Below the pieces are notes generated by a model, which searched no databases, had not been told where the DNA came from, and saw nothing but the letters and a program-made list of their open reading frames with translations. This document shows positions 27,616 to 37,125 of a stretch of 64,000 nt of DNA, piece by piece. Origin of the DNA: QGON01 sp963691905 (lineage in GTDB: Bacteria > Pseudomonadota > Gammaproteobacteria > Chromatiales > Chromatiaceae). The DNA is taken from the NCBI GenBank assembly GCA_963691905.1, contig OY829893.1, forward strand, positions 310,001 through 374,000. Direction: 5' to 3'. Every line of letters starts with the position of its first letter. Position 1 is the first letter of the stretch. The position numbers were made by a program, and so were the translations under genes.

Positions 27616-29637
27616 CTAAAGTGCATAATCGAACTTGAGGCGAAAGGTGCGGCCATCCTGCTCGATCTGATCCTGTTCATGCTCTTCGAAACCCGGATTG
27701 GCATAGTTCTCGTCAAACAGGTTATAGACACTGGCAGAGATCTTCAGCCCTTGAATCCAGTTCCTGCTGAACAGTGTCGTGTTGGTGATAACGCGCCCGT
27801 CGGTCTCATCACCGCTAAGGGTTTTTCGCCCGCTCTCATACTGCAACTCCAGACCGGCGTTGAAATCATCACCCGCCAGCGGGGCGATCATATTGAGTTT
27901 CACCATATTACTTGGGGAGTTGACCAGCCGCTCGCCCGAGGCGTTTTCCGCCTGCTGATAAGAGTAACTGACCGATCCTGACCAGCCGTCTTCCCACTGC
28001 CCTTGCAACTCCAGTTCCGCACCCGTAGCCGTGGCATCCCCTCTGTTTTCGAATACCAGAAGATCGTCCACCGGGTCGGTGGTCAAGGCGAGCAGATCTT
28101 CAATATTGTTGTGATAGACCGAGGACACCAGGTTCAGATTCCCATTCAACCGCTGCTCCAGGATCAGTTCATAGGTCTCGATGGTCTCCGGATCGAGTCC
28201 GTCCGGGGCTTTCTGTGAGATTCCACCATCATGGAAATGGAGCTCATAGGGGTTAGGCGCGCGGAAAGCTGCGCCATAGAGCAGCTTCAGGGTAGTCGGC
28301 TCATAGGGCGTCCAGATGACTGCGGCACGAGGATTGGTGGTGCTGCCGACGGTGGAGAAATAGTCGTAACGCAGACCCAGATTGAGGATCAGGTCGTCCC
28401 GGACCCGGAACTCATCCTGCAGGTAGGCAGCCCAAGTGTAGCTGTCCGTATCAAGATCCAGAGAGACATCGTAACTATCATAACTATACTGTTTCTCACG
28501 CAGATTGTTGCGGTACTCGGTGCCCAGGGTCAGGCGATGGTTTTCGAACAGCGCCTGGGATATCTGAGCTTCTGCGCCCCACCAATCACCGTCGGATTCC
28601 TCTTTGTATACCACCTCATCCGGTGGATCACCTGGATCGGCATAGTCATAGGTCCAGTTACCGTCATACCAATAGTCGTCATAGAACAGCCGGGCAGTAA
28701 CGTCGGCCCCGTTCTCCATCAGGTGCTGGTACTTCAGACTGAGATAGGCATGACCTTCCCAGGTTCGCGTACGTGAATCATTGAAAATTGTCTCGTAGGA
28801 AGCAGTGGGAACTCCCTTCTCGTACTCTTCATACACACCAGAGAGGGTGAAATCGCCGTAGGACAGCTTGGCAAAAATGTTCCGGTTGGTCGCATCGTCC
28901 GCATTTTCGGCGATGCCATTGTTGCTGGCAGGATCGTCAAATTCAGCATAGTAGAGCTGACCGTTACCATCACTGTCGTAGCCACTTGCCGAGATCAACA
29001 TCTCGAAACCGTTGTCAAATCGCTCTCCGTAGCTGATACGTCCCTGGTAACTGTTCTGACTGCCCGCGGCGGCAGAGATCTCTGTCCCCTGGAGATCGCG
29101 TCCCCGTTTTGTGATCACATTGATCACACCAAAGAAGGCGTTGCTGCCGTAGAGTGAGGAGGCGGGGCCCCGCACCACTTCCACCCGGTCGATGAGATCG
29201 ATATCCACGACAAATCCCCGGTCTGCCAACACCCCGTTGTAGATATTTTCGTTGATACGGTGGCCATCCATCAGCAGAAGGATGCGAGTATTGAAGTCGC
29301 CGGGCACGCCAAAACCGCGGGCTCCTATATAACTGTAGTTGCGGTCATAGCTGGTTTGGAATCCTGGCAGGGTATTCAGAACATCCATCAGCGTGCGGTG
29401 GCCATAACGCTGGATCTCGTCAGCCGTCACAATGCTGATTCTGGCAGGCGCCTCGGTCACCTTCTGTTCGTATTTCGAGGCACTGAAGACCGAGGGGATA
29501 TCTCCAAACAGCAGTTCCTCGTCATCCAGCAACGAATCCAGCTCCTCTATTTCCGTCTCTGCAATCACCTGACCAGTGAAAGCCCCCCCTATAACCAGCA
29601 AGGCAATAAGATAATACAAGGGCTGATGCTGATTCAT
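27616..29637 (-). CDS. TonB-dependent outer-membrane receptor
   Basis: A 673-aa receptor: signal peptide (LIALLVIGGAFTGQVIA), plug domain (about 55-160: ISIVTADEIQRYGHRTLMDV, GFGVPGDFNTRILLLMDGHR, VVRGPASSLYGSNAFFGVIN) and a beta-barrel ending in FRLKFDYAL with terminal aromatic-leucine. Family members import siderophores, cobalamin or other ligands. The start at 29637 follows GGAGAG. First gene of the apparent operon with the binding protein and hybrid kinase. Ligand not predictable here. Confidence 0.9.
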   Translation of the reverse strand: MNQHQPLYYLIALLVIGGAFTGQVIAETEIEELDSLLDDEELLFGDIPSVFSASKYEQKVTEAPARISIVTADEIQRYGHRTLMDVLNTLPGFQTSYDRNYSYIGARGFGVPGDFNTRILLLMDGHRINENIYNGVLADRGFVVDIDLIDRVEVVRGPASSLYGSNAFFGVINVITKRGRDLQGTEISAAAGSQNSYQGRISYGERFDNGFEMLISASGYDSDGNGQLYYAEFDDPASNNGIAENADDATNRNIFAKLSYGDFTLSGVYEEYEKGVPTASYETIFNDSRTRTWEGHAYLSLKYQHLMENGADVTARLFYDDYWYDGNWTYDYADPGDPPDEVVYKEESDGDWWGAEAQISQALFENHRLTLGTEYRNNLREKQYSYDSYDVSLDLDTDSYTWAAYLQDEFRVRDDLILNLGLRYDYFSTVGSTTNPRAAVIWTPYEPTTLKLLYGAAFRAPNPYELHFHDGGISQKAPDGLDPETIETYELILEQRLNGNLNLVSSVYHNNIEDLLALTTDPVDDLLVFENRGDATATGAELELQGQWEDGWSGSVSYSYQQAENASGERLVNSPSNMVKLNMIAPLAGDDFNAGLELQYESGRKTLSGDETDGRVITNTTLFSRNWIQGLKISASVYNLFDENYANPGFEEHEQDQIEQDGRTFRLKFDYAL

Positions 29638-29845
29638 CCAGACTCTCCAGAAACAAAAAATTCCCCGCAAACCTGAAAAGGTACTCAGGGATCAGGGTGC
29701 TTGGGACAGTTAATCGGCCAGGCGGGGGTGAAACTGTAGAAAAAATATAGGTACAGGTTAGACGTAAGTGGCTGATTCGAGTTTTGAATCATATTGATAT
29801 AGCGCCGGGTCTATTACTCCAAAACTCTCCCGTGTTACCAGACCG

Positions 29846-29875
29846 CGCACCAAAACAGCGCACCACGGTAGTGCC
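29846..29875 (+). promoter_or_regulatory. Tandem NtrC-like binding sites
   Basis: Two overlapping sites fit TGCAC-N7-GTGCA with few mismatches: CGCAC-CAAAACA-GCGCA at 29846-29862 and CGCAC-CACGGTA-GTGCC at 29859-29875. They lie about 105-135 bp upstream of the sigma-54 element, a normal NtrC enhancer distance. Confidence 0.5.
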
Positions 29876-29979
29876 CCTCACCAAATCGCACTTCATCTTG
29901 GTGCAAAGCTGATTTTCCACAGGACTCAACCAATCCTATAAAACCCCATAACATACTGAAAAACGTTATAAATAATAGA

Positions 29980-29996
29980 TTGGCATGACTTCTGCT
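29980..29996 (+). promoter_or_regulatory. Sigma-54 promoter of the porin-glnK-amtB genes
   Basis: TTGGCATGACTTCTGCT matches the sigma-54 consensus YTGGCACGrNNNTTGCW at 15 of 17 positions, with the essential GG and GC dinucleotides correctly spaced. It is about 95 bp upstream of the porin start. Confidence 0.75.
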
Positions 29997-30089
29997 TAAC
30001 CAGACCTGAGATCCATTGTTGCAGCGCATATGTCACTGCACTGAATTGATTTAATTTTACGAACCTTAATAGGTAGTGGGGAAACGAAT

Positions 30090-30794
30090 ATGAAGATGAA
30101 TAAAATCGCTTTGGCCTGCGGTGCAGTTATGCTGAGCATGTCCGGCCTGTCCGTTGCGGACAATGAGTTCAGCATGAACATTGGCGTCACGAGTAACTAT
30201 ATATGGCGCGGTGTAACTCAGACAGATGACGGCGCAGCCGTTTCCGGTGGCGTGGACTACGCTCACGGCAGCGGCTTCTACGCTGGCGCATGGGCTTCCA
30301 ACGTTGACTGGAGCACTGTTGACGGCGCCGGCGCAACAACTCCCAGTCCAGTCAGTTATGAACTCGACCTCTATGGCGGTTATGCCGGAGAGATCGGTGA
30401 CTTCGGCTATGACGCAGGCCTGATCTACTACACCTACGATGACACTGCAGACTCCAATTTCCTCGAACTCGGTTTGAGCGGTAGCTGGAAATTCCTCTCC
30501 GCAGGTCTGAACTACACCCTCAGCGGCCAAGCCGATGACGACACAGGCCTCTACGTCAGTGGCGACATGTACTACTACGCCGGCGTGAGTTTCGACCTGC
30601 CCCAGGATTTCAGCATCGGCGGTACTGTCGGCAAGTATGACTTCACCAACAGCAGCGATGATGACTACACCCACTACCAGGTCGACGTGAGCAAGACCGC
30701 CGGTGACTACGGTGATGTCAGCCTGAGCCTTGCGGATACAGACATGGATGGCTCCGACATTAAATTCTTTGTCTCCTGGAGCAAGTCCTTCTAA
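30090..30794 (+). CDS. TorF-family putative porin
   Basis: A 234-aa outer-membrane protein of the TorF/TIGR02001 family. It has a signal peptide (IALACGAVMLSMSGLSVA), then FSMNIGVTSNYIWRGVTQTD and many alternating aromatic/polar beta-strands, ending in FFVSWSKSF with terminal Phe. Genes of this family often precede glnK-amtB, as here, so a role in outer-membrane passage of ammonium or other nitrogen compounds has been supposed but is not shown. Behind a sigma-54 promoter. Confidence 0.85.
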   Translation: MKMNKIALACGAVMLSMSGLSVADNEFSMNIGVTSNYIWRGVTQTDDGAAVSGGVDYAHGSGFYAGAWASNVDWSTVDGAGATTPSPVSYELDLYGGYAGEIGDFGYDAGLIYYTYDDTADSNFLELGLSGSWKFLSAGLNYTLSGQADDDTGLYVSGDMYYYAGVSFDLPQDFSIGGTVGKYDFTNSSDDDYTHYQVDVSKTAGDYGDVSLSLADTDMDGSDIKFFVSWSKSF

Positions 30795-30818
30795 TTCAGG
30801 CCTGCATCATAAACCCAC

Positions 30819-30837
30819 GGCCCGCCACTGGCGGGCC
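30819..30837 (+). other. Hairpin between porin and glnK
   Basis: Perfect 8-bp stem GGCCCGCC-ACT-GGCGGGCC with no T-run. It could stabilise the porin mRNA or limit read-through into glnK. Confidence 0.6.
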
Positions 30838-30860
30838 GGACGAATTAAGGTGAAACACTC

Positions 30861-31199
30861 ATGAAAATGATTTCCGCAATCATCAAGCCCTTCAAGCTCG
30901 ATGACGTTCGAGAGGCACTCTCTGAGATCGGCATCGCCGGCATCACGGTAACCGAAGTCAAAGGTTTCGGGCGTCAGAAAGGTCACACAGAACTCTACCG
31001 CGGCGCTGAGTACGTGGTGGATTTTCTGCCCAAGATCAAGATCGATATCGCCGTTGAAGAGTCTGCGGTTGACCAGGTGGTCGATGCGGTCACCAAAGCC
31101 GCCAAAACCGGCAAGATCGGCGATGGCAAGATCTTTGTCATGCCCGTCGAGCAGGTGGTCCGTGTACGCACGGGCGAAACCGGCCCCGACGCACTCTAG
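30861..31199 (+). CDS. glnK: Nitrogen regulatory protein P-II (GlnK type)
   Basis: A 112-aa trimeric P-II signalling protein that binds ATP/ADP and 2-oxoglutarate and blocks AmtB when nitrogen is plentiful. The T-loop is intact, with the uridylylated Tyr at residue 51 (GHTELYRGAEYVVDF), and the B-loop TGKIGDGKIFV is present. Neighbour amtB starts 21 nt downstream, supporting GlnK rather than GlnB. AGG ribosome-binding site upstream (AATTAAGGTGAAAC). Confidence 0.95.
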   Translation: MKMISAIIKPFKLDDVREALSEIGIAGITVTEVKGFGRQKGHTELYRGAEYVVDFLPKIKIDIAVEESAVDQVVDAVTKAAKTGKIGDGKIFVMPVEQVVRVRTGETGPDAL

Positions 31200-31220
31200 G
31201 TCAATTGAGAGGTTACGCAG

Positions 31221-32519
31221 ATGGAAAATCAGATTTTTGAACTACAGTACGCCCTCGATACCTTCTACTTTCTGGTGATGGGTGCGCTGGTGATGTGGAT
31301 GGCTGCAGGTTTTGCCATGCTTGAAGCGGGTCTGGTTCGGGCCAAGAATACCACCGAAATCCTGACCAAAAACATTGCGCTTTTCGCCATCGCATGTACC
31401 GCTTACCTGGTTGTCGGTTACGACATCATGTATGACGGTGGTCTTTTCCTGAACACTATTGCCCTGGATGGGGCGGATAGTGCGGATGCGTTGACCGCAA
31501 CCGTGCTTAAAGAGTCAGCCGAGGCCGGTTTTGGTGGTGATTCGGTCTACTCCAATGCCTCCGATTTCTTCTTCCAGGTGGTGTTTGTGGCGACGGCGAT
31601 GTCCATCGTCTCTGGCGCTGTAGCTGAACGGATGAAATTGTGGGCCTTCCTGCTCTTCGCCGTCGTGATGACCTCGGTCATCTACCCGCTGGAAGGCGCA
31701 TGGACCTGGGGTGGCCAGTCTGTCTTCGGCCTCTTCAGCCTGGGCGATGACTTTGGCTTCTCTGACTTTGCCGGCTCCGGCATCGTGCACCTGGCCGGTG
31801 CCTCTGCAGCCCTGGCAGGTGTGCTTTTGCTAGGCGCTCGTAAGGGAAAATACTCCGCTGATGGCAAGGTGAATCCGATCCCTGGTGCCAACATGCCAAT
31901 GGCAACCCTGGGTACCTTCATCCTCTGGATGGGCTGGTTCGGCTTCAACGGAGGTTCTGTACTCAAGCTGGGCGATGTTGCCAGCGCCAACTCTGTTGCC
32001 ATGGTCTTCCTCAATACCAATGCGGCGGCTGCCGGTGGCGTGGTTGCAGCGATGCTCGTGGCGCGCATGCTGTTCGGCAAGGCAGATCTCTCGATGATTC
32101 TGAATGGCGCCCTGGCTGGACTGGTTGCGATTACCGCAGAGCCCTCCACCCCGACTCCTTTGGTGGCAACACTGATTGGTGCAGTAGGTGGCGCGTTAGT
32201 GGTCTTCTCCATCATTACCCTGGACAAGCTGAAGATCGATGACCCGGTGGGTGCGATCTCCGTCCACGGTGCGGTGGGCATGTGGGGCCTGCTGGCTGTG
32301 CCGCTGACCAATGATGGCGCGACCTTTTTGGGTCAGCTCGTCGGCCTGTTGACGATCTTTGTCTGGGTATTCGGTGCGAGTTTTGTGGTTTGGATGATCA
32401 TCAAGATCGTGATGGGTATCCGGGTCAGCGAGGAAGAGGAGTATGAAGGCGTGGATATCGGCGAGTGCGGTATGGAAGCCTATCCCGAGTTCACCGGCTC
32501 CCGCGGCTCAGGTCTGTAA
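31221..32519 (+). CDS. amtB: Ammonium transporter AmtB
   Basis: A 432-aa Amt/Rh channel with about eleven membrane helices. The pore His pair is conserved, in GSGIVHLAGASAALAG and ISVHGAVGMWG. The cytoplasmic C-terminal tail (GVDIGECGMEAYPEF) that binds GlnK is present. Imports ammonium at low external levels. Ends at a strong terminator, giving a porin-glnK-amtB transcription unit. Confidence 0.96.
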   Translation: MENQIFELQYALDTFYFLVMGALVMWMAAGFAMLEAGLVRAKNTTEILTKNIALFAIACTAYLVVGYDIMYDGGLFLNTIALDGADSADALTATVLKESAEAGFGGDSVYSNASDFFFQVVFVATAMSIVSGAVAERMKLWAFLLFAVVMTSVIYPLEGAWTWGGQSVFGLFSLGDDFGFSDFAGSGIVHLAGASAALAGVLLLGARKGKYSADGKVNPIPGANMPMATLGTFILWMGWFGFNGGSVLKLGDVASANSVAMVFLNTNAAAAGGVVAAMLVARMLFGKADLSMILNGALAGLVAITAEPSTPTPLVATLIGAVGGALVVFSIITLDKLKIDDPVGAISVHGAVGMWGLLAVPLTNDGATFLGQLVGLLTIFVWVFGASFVVWMIIKIVMGIRVSEEEEYEGVDIGECGMEAYPEFTGSRGSGL

Positions 32520-32548
32520 CGAATAATAACGATTATCCCTCTATTTCA

Positions 32549-32571
32549 GGGCGCCTCTGGCGCCCTTTTTT
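32549..32571 (+). terminator. Terminator after amtB
   Basis: GGGCGCC-TCT-GGCGCCC stem followed by six T. Confidence 0.93.
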
Positions 32572-32634
32572 GTGCCCCCCTAATAAATATAGACGTGCTA
32601 ATCTTGAGTATCAGGCAGATAGGGAAAGCGGCAA

Positions 32635-33096
32635 ATGGGACACATCTCTCAGTGGACAGTCGGTTTTATTATCGGCCTGCTGATCATCCCCTGCACCCAG
32701 GCTGGCATCTATAAATGGGTGGATGAGGCGGGACGAACTCACTACAGCGACCGTCCCTTAGCCGAAAACCGGCAGGAGATAGAGTTACGCACTTCACCCG
32801 GTAACGGCACCCCTCCTCCGATCCGCAACGACAGGAAGGCGACCCGGCAGCGCATGCTCGACATCTATCGTGAAGAGCGGGCGGTACGCAAAGAGGCGAA
32901 GAAGAAAGCACAGCAGAAAAAAACCGAACGCGCGGCCCGCTGCAAAGAGGCCCGTTCACGGCTGGAGAGCTACACAACCGCCGGCAGCATTTACGATTAC
33001 AGCGAAGAGCATGGACGGCGCTATTTCAGTTATGAGGAGAGAGACCGATTCATTGAGCAGTTAAAGGCTGATGTGGCGCAGTGGTGCAGGAAGTAA
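32635..33096 (+). CDS. DUF4124 domain-containing exported protein
   Basis: A 153-aa protein. A signal peptide (VGFIIGLLIIPCTQA) is followed by the DUF4124 signature GIYKWVDEAGRTHYSDRP. A basic, lysine/arginine-rich helix comes next (about 70-105), then a C-terminal YSEEHGRRYFSYEERDRF segment. Two cysteines near the end (AARCKEA, QWCRK) may pair. Periplasmic; function unknown. Confidence 0.85.
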   Translation: MGHISQWTVGFIIGLLIIPCTQAGIYKWVDEAGRTHYSDRPLAENRQEIELRTSPGNGTPPPIRNDRKATRQRMLDIYREERAVRKEAKKKAQQKKTERAARCKEARSRLESYTTAGSIYDYSEEHGRRYFSYEERDRFIEQLKADVAQWCRK

Positions 33097-33127
33097 CCAC
33101 CATCCCGCTCCACCCCCTCAAACAGAC

Positions 33128-34183
33128 TCAGTGAACCAGGGTCTCGGCCTCGCTGACAATACGATTTCGACCACTCTCCTTGGCGTGATAGAGGGCCTGA
33201 TCGGCCCGCTCAATAAGTGACTCACGCGAATCACCCTGATGCAGACAGGAGGCACCCATCGAGACCGTAATGCCGGGTAACTTCTCCTTCGTGCTACGCC
33301 TGACCAACACCAACTTACTGATGGCCTCATGGAGCTTTTGCGCTACTTCCATCGCCTCATCCAGGTCTGTACCCGGCAGTACTACGGTAAACTCCTCTCC
33401 GCCAAAGCGCGCCGCTACATCCACGTCCCGCACGCCCTCTTGCAGGGCCATGCTCACTCTTCGGATAACCTCATCACCGATCAAATGGCCGAAGTTGTCG
33501 TTAAAACGTTTGAAATGGTCGATATCCACCATCAACAGGCTGAGTGGGGCATCCTCGCTGGCACCTCGCTTGATCATAGAGTCGATCTGCTGCGACAGAG
33601 CAGTACGATTGTAAAGCCCGGTCAGCGCATCCCTGCTCGCCTGATCCTGCAGCTGTTTAACCTGGTTCTTGAGCACAGAGGTATCCTTCTCAACGGATTC
33701 GAGCTGATTACGCATCGATTGATTGGACGATATGGCCTTTTTTGTCGCTGTCAGCAAATTTCCGGCAATCTCCTTCAGCCCGGCCATGTCGACATCCCCT
33801 TTCAACTCTTCTGTCTGAGCCTCAAGCACCTTGCCGAAATCGGCTGCACCTGAGCAGGCGCCGGAGACACCCTCCAGCACCTTATAGAGCAGATTGTGCA
33901 GATCGGCGATATGCTCGCCCACCTTTTCATCCGACTGCCCCATAAAATGGGTATCAAAAAACTCCCTAAGGTAGTGCGCATCAAGCTCCCTGCCTCTATC
34001 CAGATGCGATTCGATCTCCAGATTCAACTCCGGCTTGCGGCCGGCATCATACTCATAGGCAATCGCGTAACAAATTGGATTTGGCGAAATTCCATGCCGC
34101 TCGAGAAAATCTAGCGCCGCAGCGTGATGCTGCTGCGCACTGTCCGGTGGATCAATGTGAAAGCAGGGCATGAGTTCAGACAT
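33128..34183 (-). CDS. GGDEF diguanylate cyclase
   Basis: A 351-aa cytoplasmic protein with an N-terminal helical region (about 1-175) of a type seen in DGCs without known ligand, then a GGDEF domain. The active site is GGEEF (in ARFGGEEFTVVLPG), and an inhibitory RxxD site (RDVD) lies five residues before it, so product feedback is likely. The start at 34183 gives MSELMPCF; the open frame further upstream has no support. Convergent with the DUF4124 gene, divergent from polA. Makes c-di-GMP. Confidence 0.92.
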   Translation of the reverse strand: MSELMPCFHIDPPDSAQQHHAAALDFLERHGISPNPICYAIAYEYDAGRKPELNLEIESHLDRGRELDAHYLREFFDTHFMGQSDEKVGEHIADLHNLLYKVLEGVSGACSGAADFGKVLEAQTEELKGDVDMAGLKEIAGNLLTATKKAISSNQSMRNQLESVEKDTSVLKNQVKQLQDQASRDALTGLYNRTALSQQIDSMIKRGASEDAPLSLLMVDIDHFKRFNDNFGHLIGDEVIRRVSMALQEGVRDVDVAARFGGEEFTVVLPGTDLDEAMEVAQKLHEAISKLVLVRRSTKEKLPGITVSMGASCLHQGDSRESLIERADQALYHAKESGRNRIVSEAETLVH

Positions 34184-34423
34184 ATTGTTACCTAATATTT
34201 TTTTAATAATGACGAAGGTATACGGCGAAACGCAGGTAACAGGGGGGAGGGTAATCCCGCGATTAAGCATGACATCGGCAGGGTTGTTGCAATCTTTAGC
34301 ACGAAATCGAAAAAATCCTATTTCGATCATTCAACGCTGTTCCGCTCTCTTTGCAAAGGCCCGGCGACAAACAGGCGGCAGATCGGCTAACATCCTCTCT
34401 CTTCCACACCACGACGACAGACC

Positions 34424-37120
34424 ATGGCATCCAGCAAACCCTTCATTCTGATAGACGGCTCCTCCTATCTGTTTCGTGCATTTCACGCACTGCCGCCGCT
34501 AGCCAATTCGAAGGGTGAACCCACCGGGGCAATCGTCGGCGTGCTCAACATGCTGCGCCGCCTTATCGACGACTACAGCCCGGAATACATTGCGGTGGTC
34601 TTCGATGCCCCCGGCGGCAGTTTTCGCAACCAGCTCTACAGTGAATACAAGGCGCACCGCCCCCCAATGCCGGAAGAGCTGCGGGTGCAGATCGAACCGC
34701 TGCACGACATCATCCAGGCCATGGGGCTACCGCTATTGATGATCGAAGGCGTGGAGGCGGACGACGTCATCGGCACCCTGGCGCAACAAGCCACGGATCT
34801 CGGCCTGGAGACGCTGATTTCCACCGGCGACAAGGACATGGCCCAGCTGGTCAACAAGCATGTCAGCCTGGTCAATACCATGTCTGAGACCTTCTCCGAC
34901 CGACAGGGCGTGATGGACAAATTTGGCGTCACACCGGAACAGATCATCGACTATCTGGCACTGATGGGGGACAGCGCGGACAATATCCCCGGCGTCCCGA
35001 AGTGCGGCCCCAAAACCGCCGCCAAATGGCTTGCCGCCTACGGCGATCTCGACAATCTCATGACCCGCGCCGATGAGATCAAAGGCAAGATCGGCGAAAA
35101 CCTGCGCAACAGCCTCGACTTCCTGCCCCTCTCGCGCACCCTCACCACTATCAAGCTGGATGTGCCGCTGGAACTTGCACCCAGGCAGTATCTGCAGACC
35201 CCACCGGATACCGAACGGTTGCGCGAACACTACACCCGCATGGAGTCCTCCCGGCTGCTCTCCACCCTGGTTGGCAACGAAGCGCCTGCAGAGGAGAAAC
35301 CAGCCCCCGTCGAACAGCACTATAAGACTATTCTGGCGGAAACCGATTTCAACGATTGGCTGAAACAGCTTCGGCAAGCGGATCTTTTTGCCTTCGATAC
35401 CGAAACCACCAGCCTCGACTATATGCAGGCGGAGATCGTCGGCGTCTCTTTCTCCATCGAGCCTGGCCGGGCAGCTTATGTCCCGGTTGCCCATAGCTGT
35501 CCCGGTACACCGCAGCAGCTGGACCGTGAGTGGGTACTCACTCAACTGAAACCACTGCTGGAAGACTCAGAGCGCGCAAAGGTGGGACAGAACCTGAAAT
35601 ATGACATGAGCGTGCTGGCTCGCTACGGCATCGAACTGCGCGGCATCGCCTTCGACACCATGCTCGAATCCTACGTCTGGGACTCCACCGCCACCCGTCA
35701 CGACATGGACTCACTGGCGAAAAAGTACCTGGGGCATGAGACGATCCATTTCGAAGATGTCGCGGGCAAGGGCAAAAAACAGCTCACCTTCGACCAAATC
35801 CCCCTCGAACAGGCGGCCCCCTACGCCGCAGAAGATGCAGACATTACGCTTCGATTGCACCAGAGACTCTGGCCAAAGATTAAAAGTGAGTCTTCACTAA
35901 CACACGTACTGCAGTCGATCGAGATTCCCCTGGTACCGGTGCTCTCCCGCATCGAACGCAACGGGGTACTGATCGACAGAGAGATGCTTACGGCCCAGAG
36001 TCGGGAGCTGGCGGAAGGTATGCATAATCTTGAACAGCAGTCCTATGAGGTCGCGGGTCGCCCCTTCAACATGGCCTCACCCAAACAGATCGGACAGATC
36101 TTTTTTGAAGAGCTGGAACTGCCGATCATCTCCAAGACCCCCAAAGGCGCACCTTCCACAGCGGAGTCGGTTCTTGTAGAACTTGCTGAGCAGGGGCATC
36201 AACTGCCGACCCTGATCCTTGAGCATCGCGGCCTGTCGAAACTCAAATCGACCTACACTGACAAGCTTCCAGAGATGGTCAATCCCGTCACCGGACGGGT
36301 TCACACCTCCTACCACCAGGCGGTTGCTGCAACCGGCCGACTCTCCTCCTCCGACCCCAATCTGCAGAACATCCCTGTACGCAGCGAGGCTGGCCGCCGC
36401 ATCCGCCAGGCTTTCGTGCCCCAACCCGGCTGGAAGATGGTTGCCGCAGACTACTCCCAGATCGAACTGCGTATCATGGCCCACCTTTCTGGCGACGAAG
36501 GGCTGTTGCAGGCCTTTGCCGAAGGCAAGGATATACACCGGGCCACCGCCGCCGAAGTGTTCGGCGAAACACTGGAAGCTGTGACCCCGGATCAGCGTCG
36601 TTCCGCCAAGGCGATCAACTTTGGTCTGATCTACGGCATGTCCGCCTTCGGACTGGCAAAACAGTTGGGGATCGAACGCAGTGCAGCACAGAAATATATC
36701 GACCTCTATTTCTCCCGCTATCCTGGCGTACAAACGTTCATGGACCGCACCCGTGAGTCGGCCCATGAACTGGGATACGTCAAGACCCTCTTCGGACGCC
36801 GCCTCTACCTGCCGGAGATCAACGCCAGGGGACCGCGCAAGGCAGCTGCGGAGCGCACCGCAATCAATGCCCCGATGCAGGGCACAGCCGCCGATATCAT
36901 CAAACGCGCCATGCTCGCTGTCGATAGCTGGATAGAGTCGGAGCAACCCCCGGTGAGACTGCTGATGCAGGTCCACGATGAACTGGTCGTAGAAGTAAAA
37001 GAGGATTACGTCGAAACCGCCAGCGTTATGCTGCGTGAGAAGATGGAGTCCGCCGCAGAACTTGCGGTTCCCCTGGTGGTCGATGTGGGCATCGGCAACA
37101 ACTGGGATGAAGCCCACTAG
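34424..37120 (+). CDS. polA: DNA polymerase I
   Basis: An 898-aa enzyme with all three activities preserved. The 5'-3' exonuclease domain (about 1-290) opens with ILIDGSSYLFRAFHALPP. The 3'-5' exonuclease keeps its acidic residues (FAFDTETTSLDY, GQNLKYDMSVL, YAAEDADIT). The polymerase domain has motif A DYSQIELRIMAHLSGD, motif B RRSAKAINFGLIYGMS and motif C QVHDELVVEV. Slightly shorter than the 928-aa E. coli enzyme. Acts in Okazaki fragment maturation and repair. Confidence 0.97.
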   Translation: MASSKPFILIDGSSYLFRAFHALPPLANSKGEPTGAIVGVLNMLRRLIDDYSPEYIAVVFDAPGGSFRNQLYSEYKAHRPPMPEELRVQIEPLHDIIQAMGLPLLMIEGVEADDVIGTLAQQATDLGLETLISTGDKDMAQLVNKHVSLVNTMSETFSDRQGVMDKFGVTPEQIIDYLALMGDSADNIPGVPKCGPKTAAKWLAAYGDLDNLMTRADEIKGKIGENLRNSLDFLPLSRTLTTIKLDVPLELAPRQYLQTPPDTERLREHYTRMESSRLLSTLVGNEAPAEEKPAPVEQHYKTILAETDFNDWLKQLRQADLFAFDTETTSLDYMQAEIVGVSFSIEPGRAAYVPVAHSCPGTPQQLDREWVLTQLKPLLEDSERAKVGQNLKYDMSVLARYGIELRGIAFDTMLESYVWDSTATRHDMDSLAKKYLGHETIHFEDVAGKGKKQLTFDQIPLEQAAPYAAEDADITLRLHQRLWPKIKSESSLTHVLQSIEIPLVPVLSRIERNGVLIDREMLTAQSRELAEGMHNLEQQSYEVAGRPFNMASPKQIGQIFFEELELPIISKTPKGAPSTAESVLVELAEQGHQLPTLILEHRGLSKLKSTYTDKLPEMVNPVTGRVHTSYHQAVAATGRLSSSDPNLQNIPVRSEAGRRIRQAFVPQPGWKMVAADYSQIELRIMAHLSGDEGLLQAFAEGKDIHRATAAEVFGETLEAVTPDQRRSAKAINFGLIYGMSAFGLAKQLGIERSAAQKYIDLYFSRYPGVQTFMDRTRESAHELGYVKTLFGRRLYLPEINARGPRKAAAERTAINAPMQGTAADIIKRAMLAVDSWIESEQPPVRLLMQVHDELVVEVKEDYVETASVMLREKMESAAELAVPLVVDVGIGNNWDEAH

Positions 37121-37125
37121 TCGCC

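Noticed and set aside
29886..29905. Third NtrC-like sequence CGCAC-N9-GTGCA
   Set aside because: Half sites are good but spacing is 9 rather than 7 bases.
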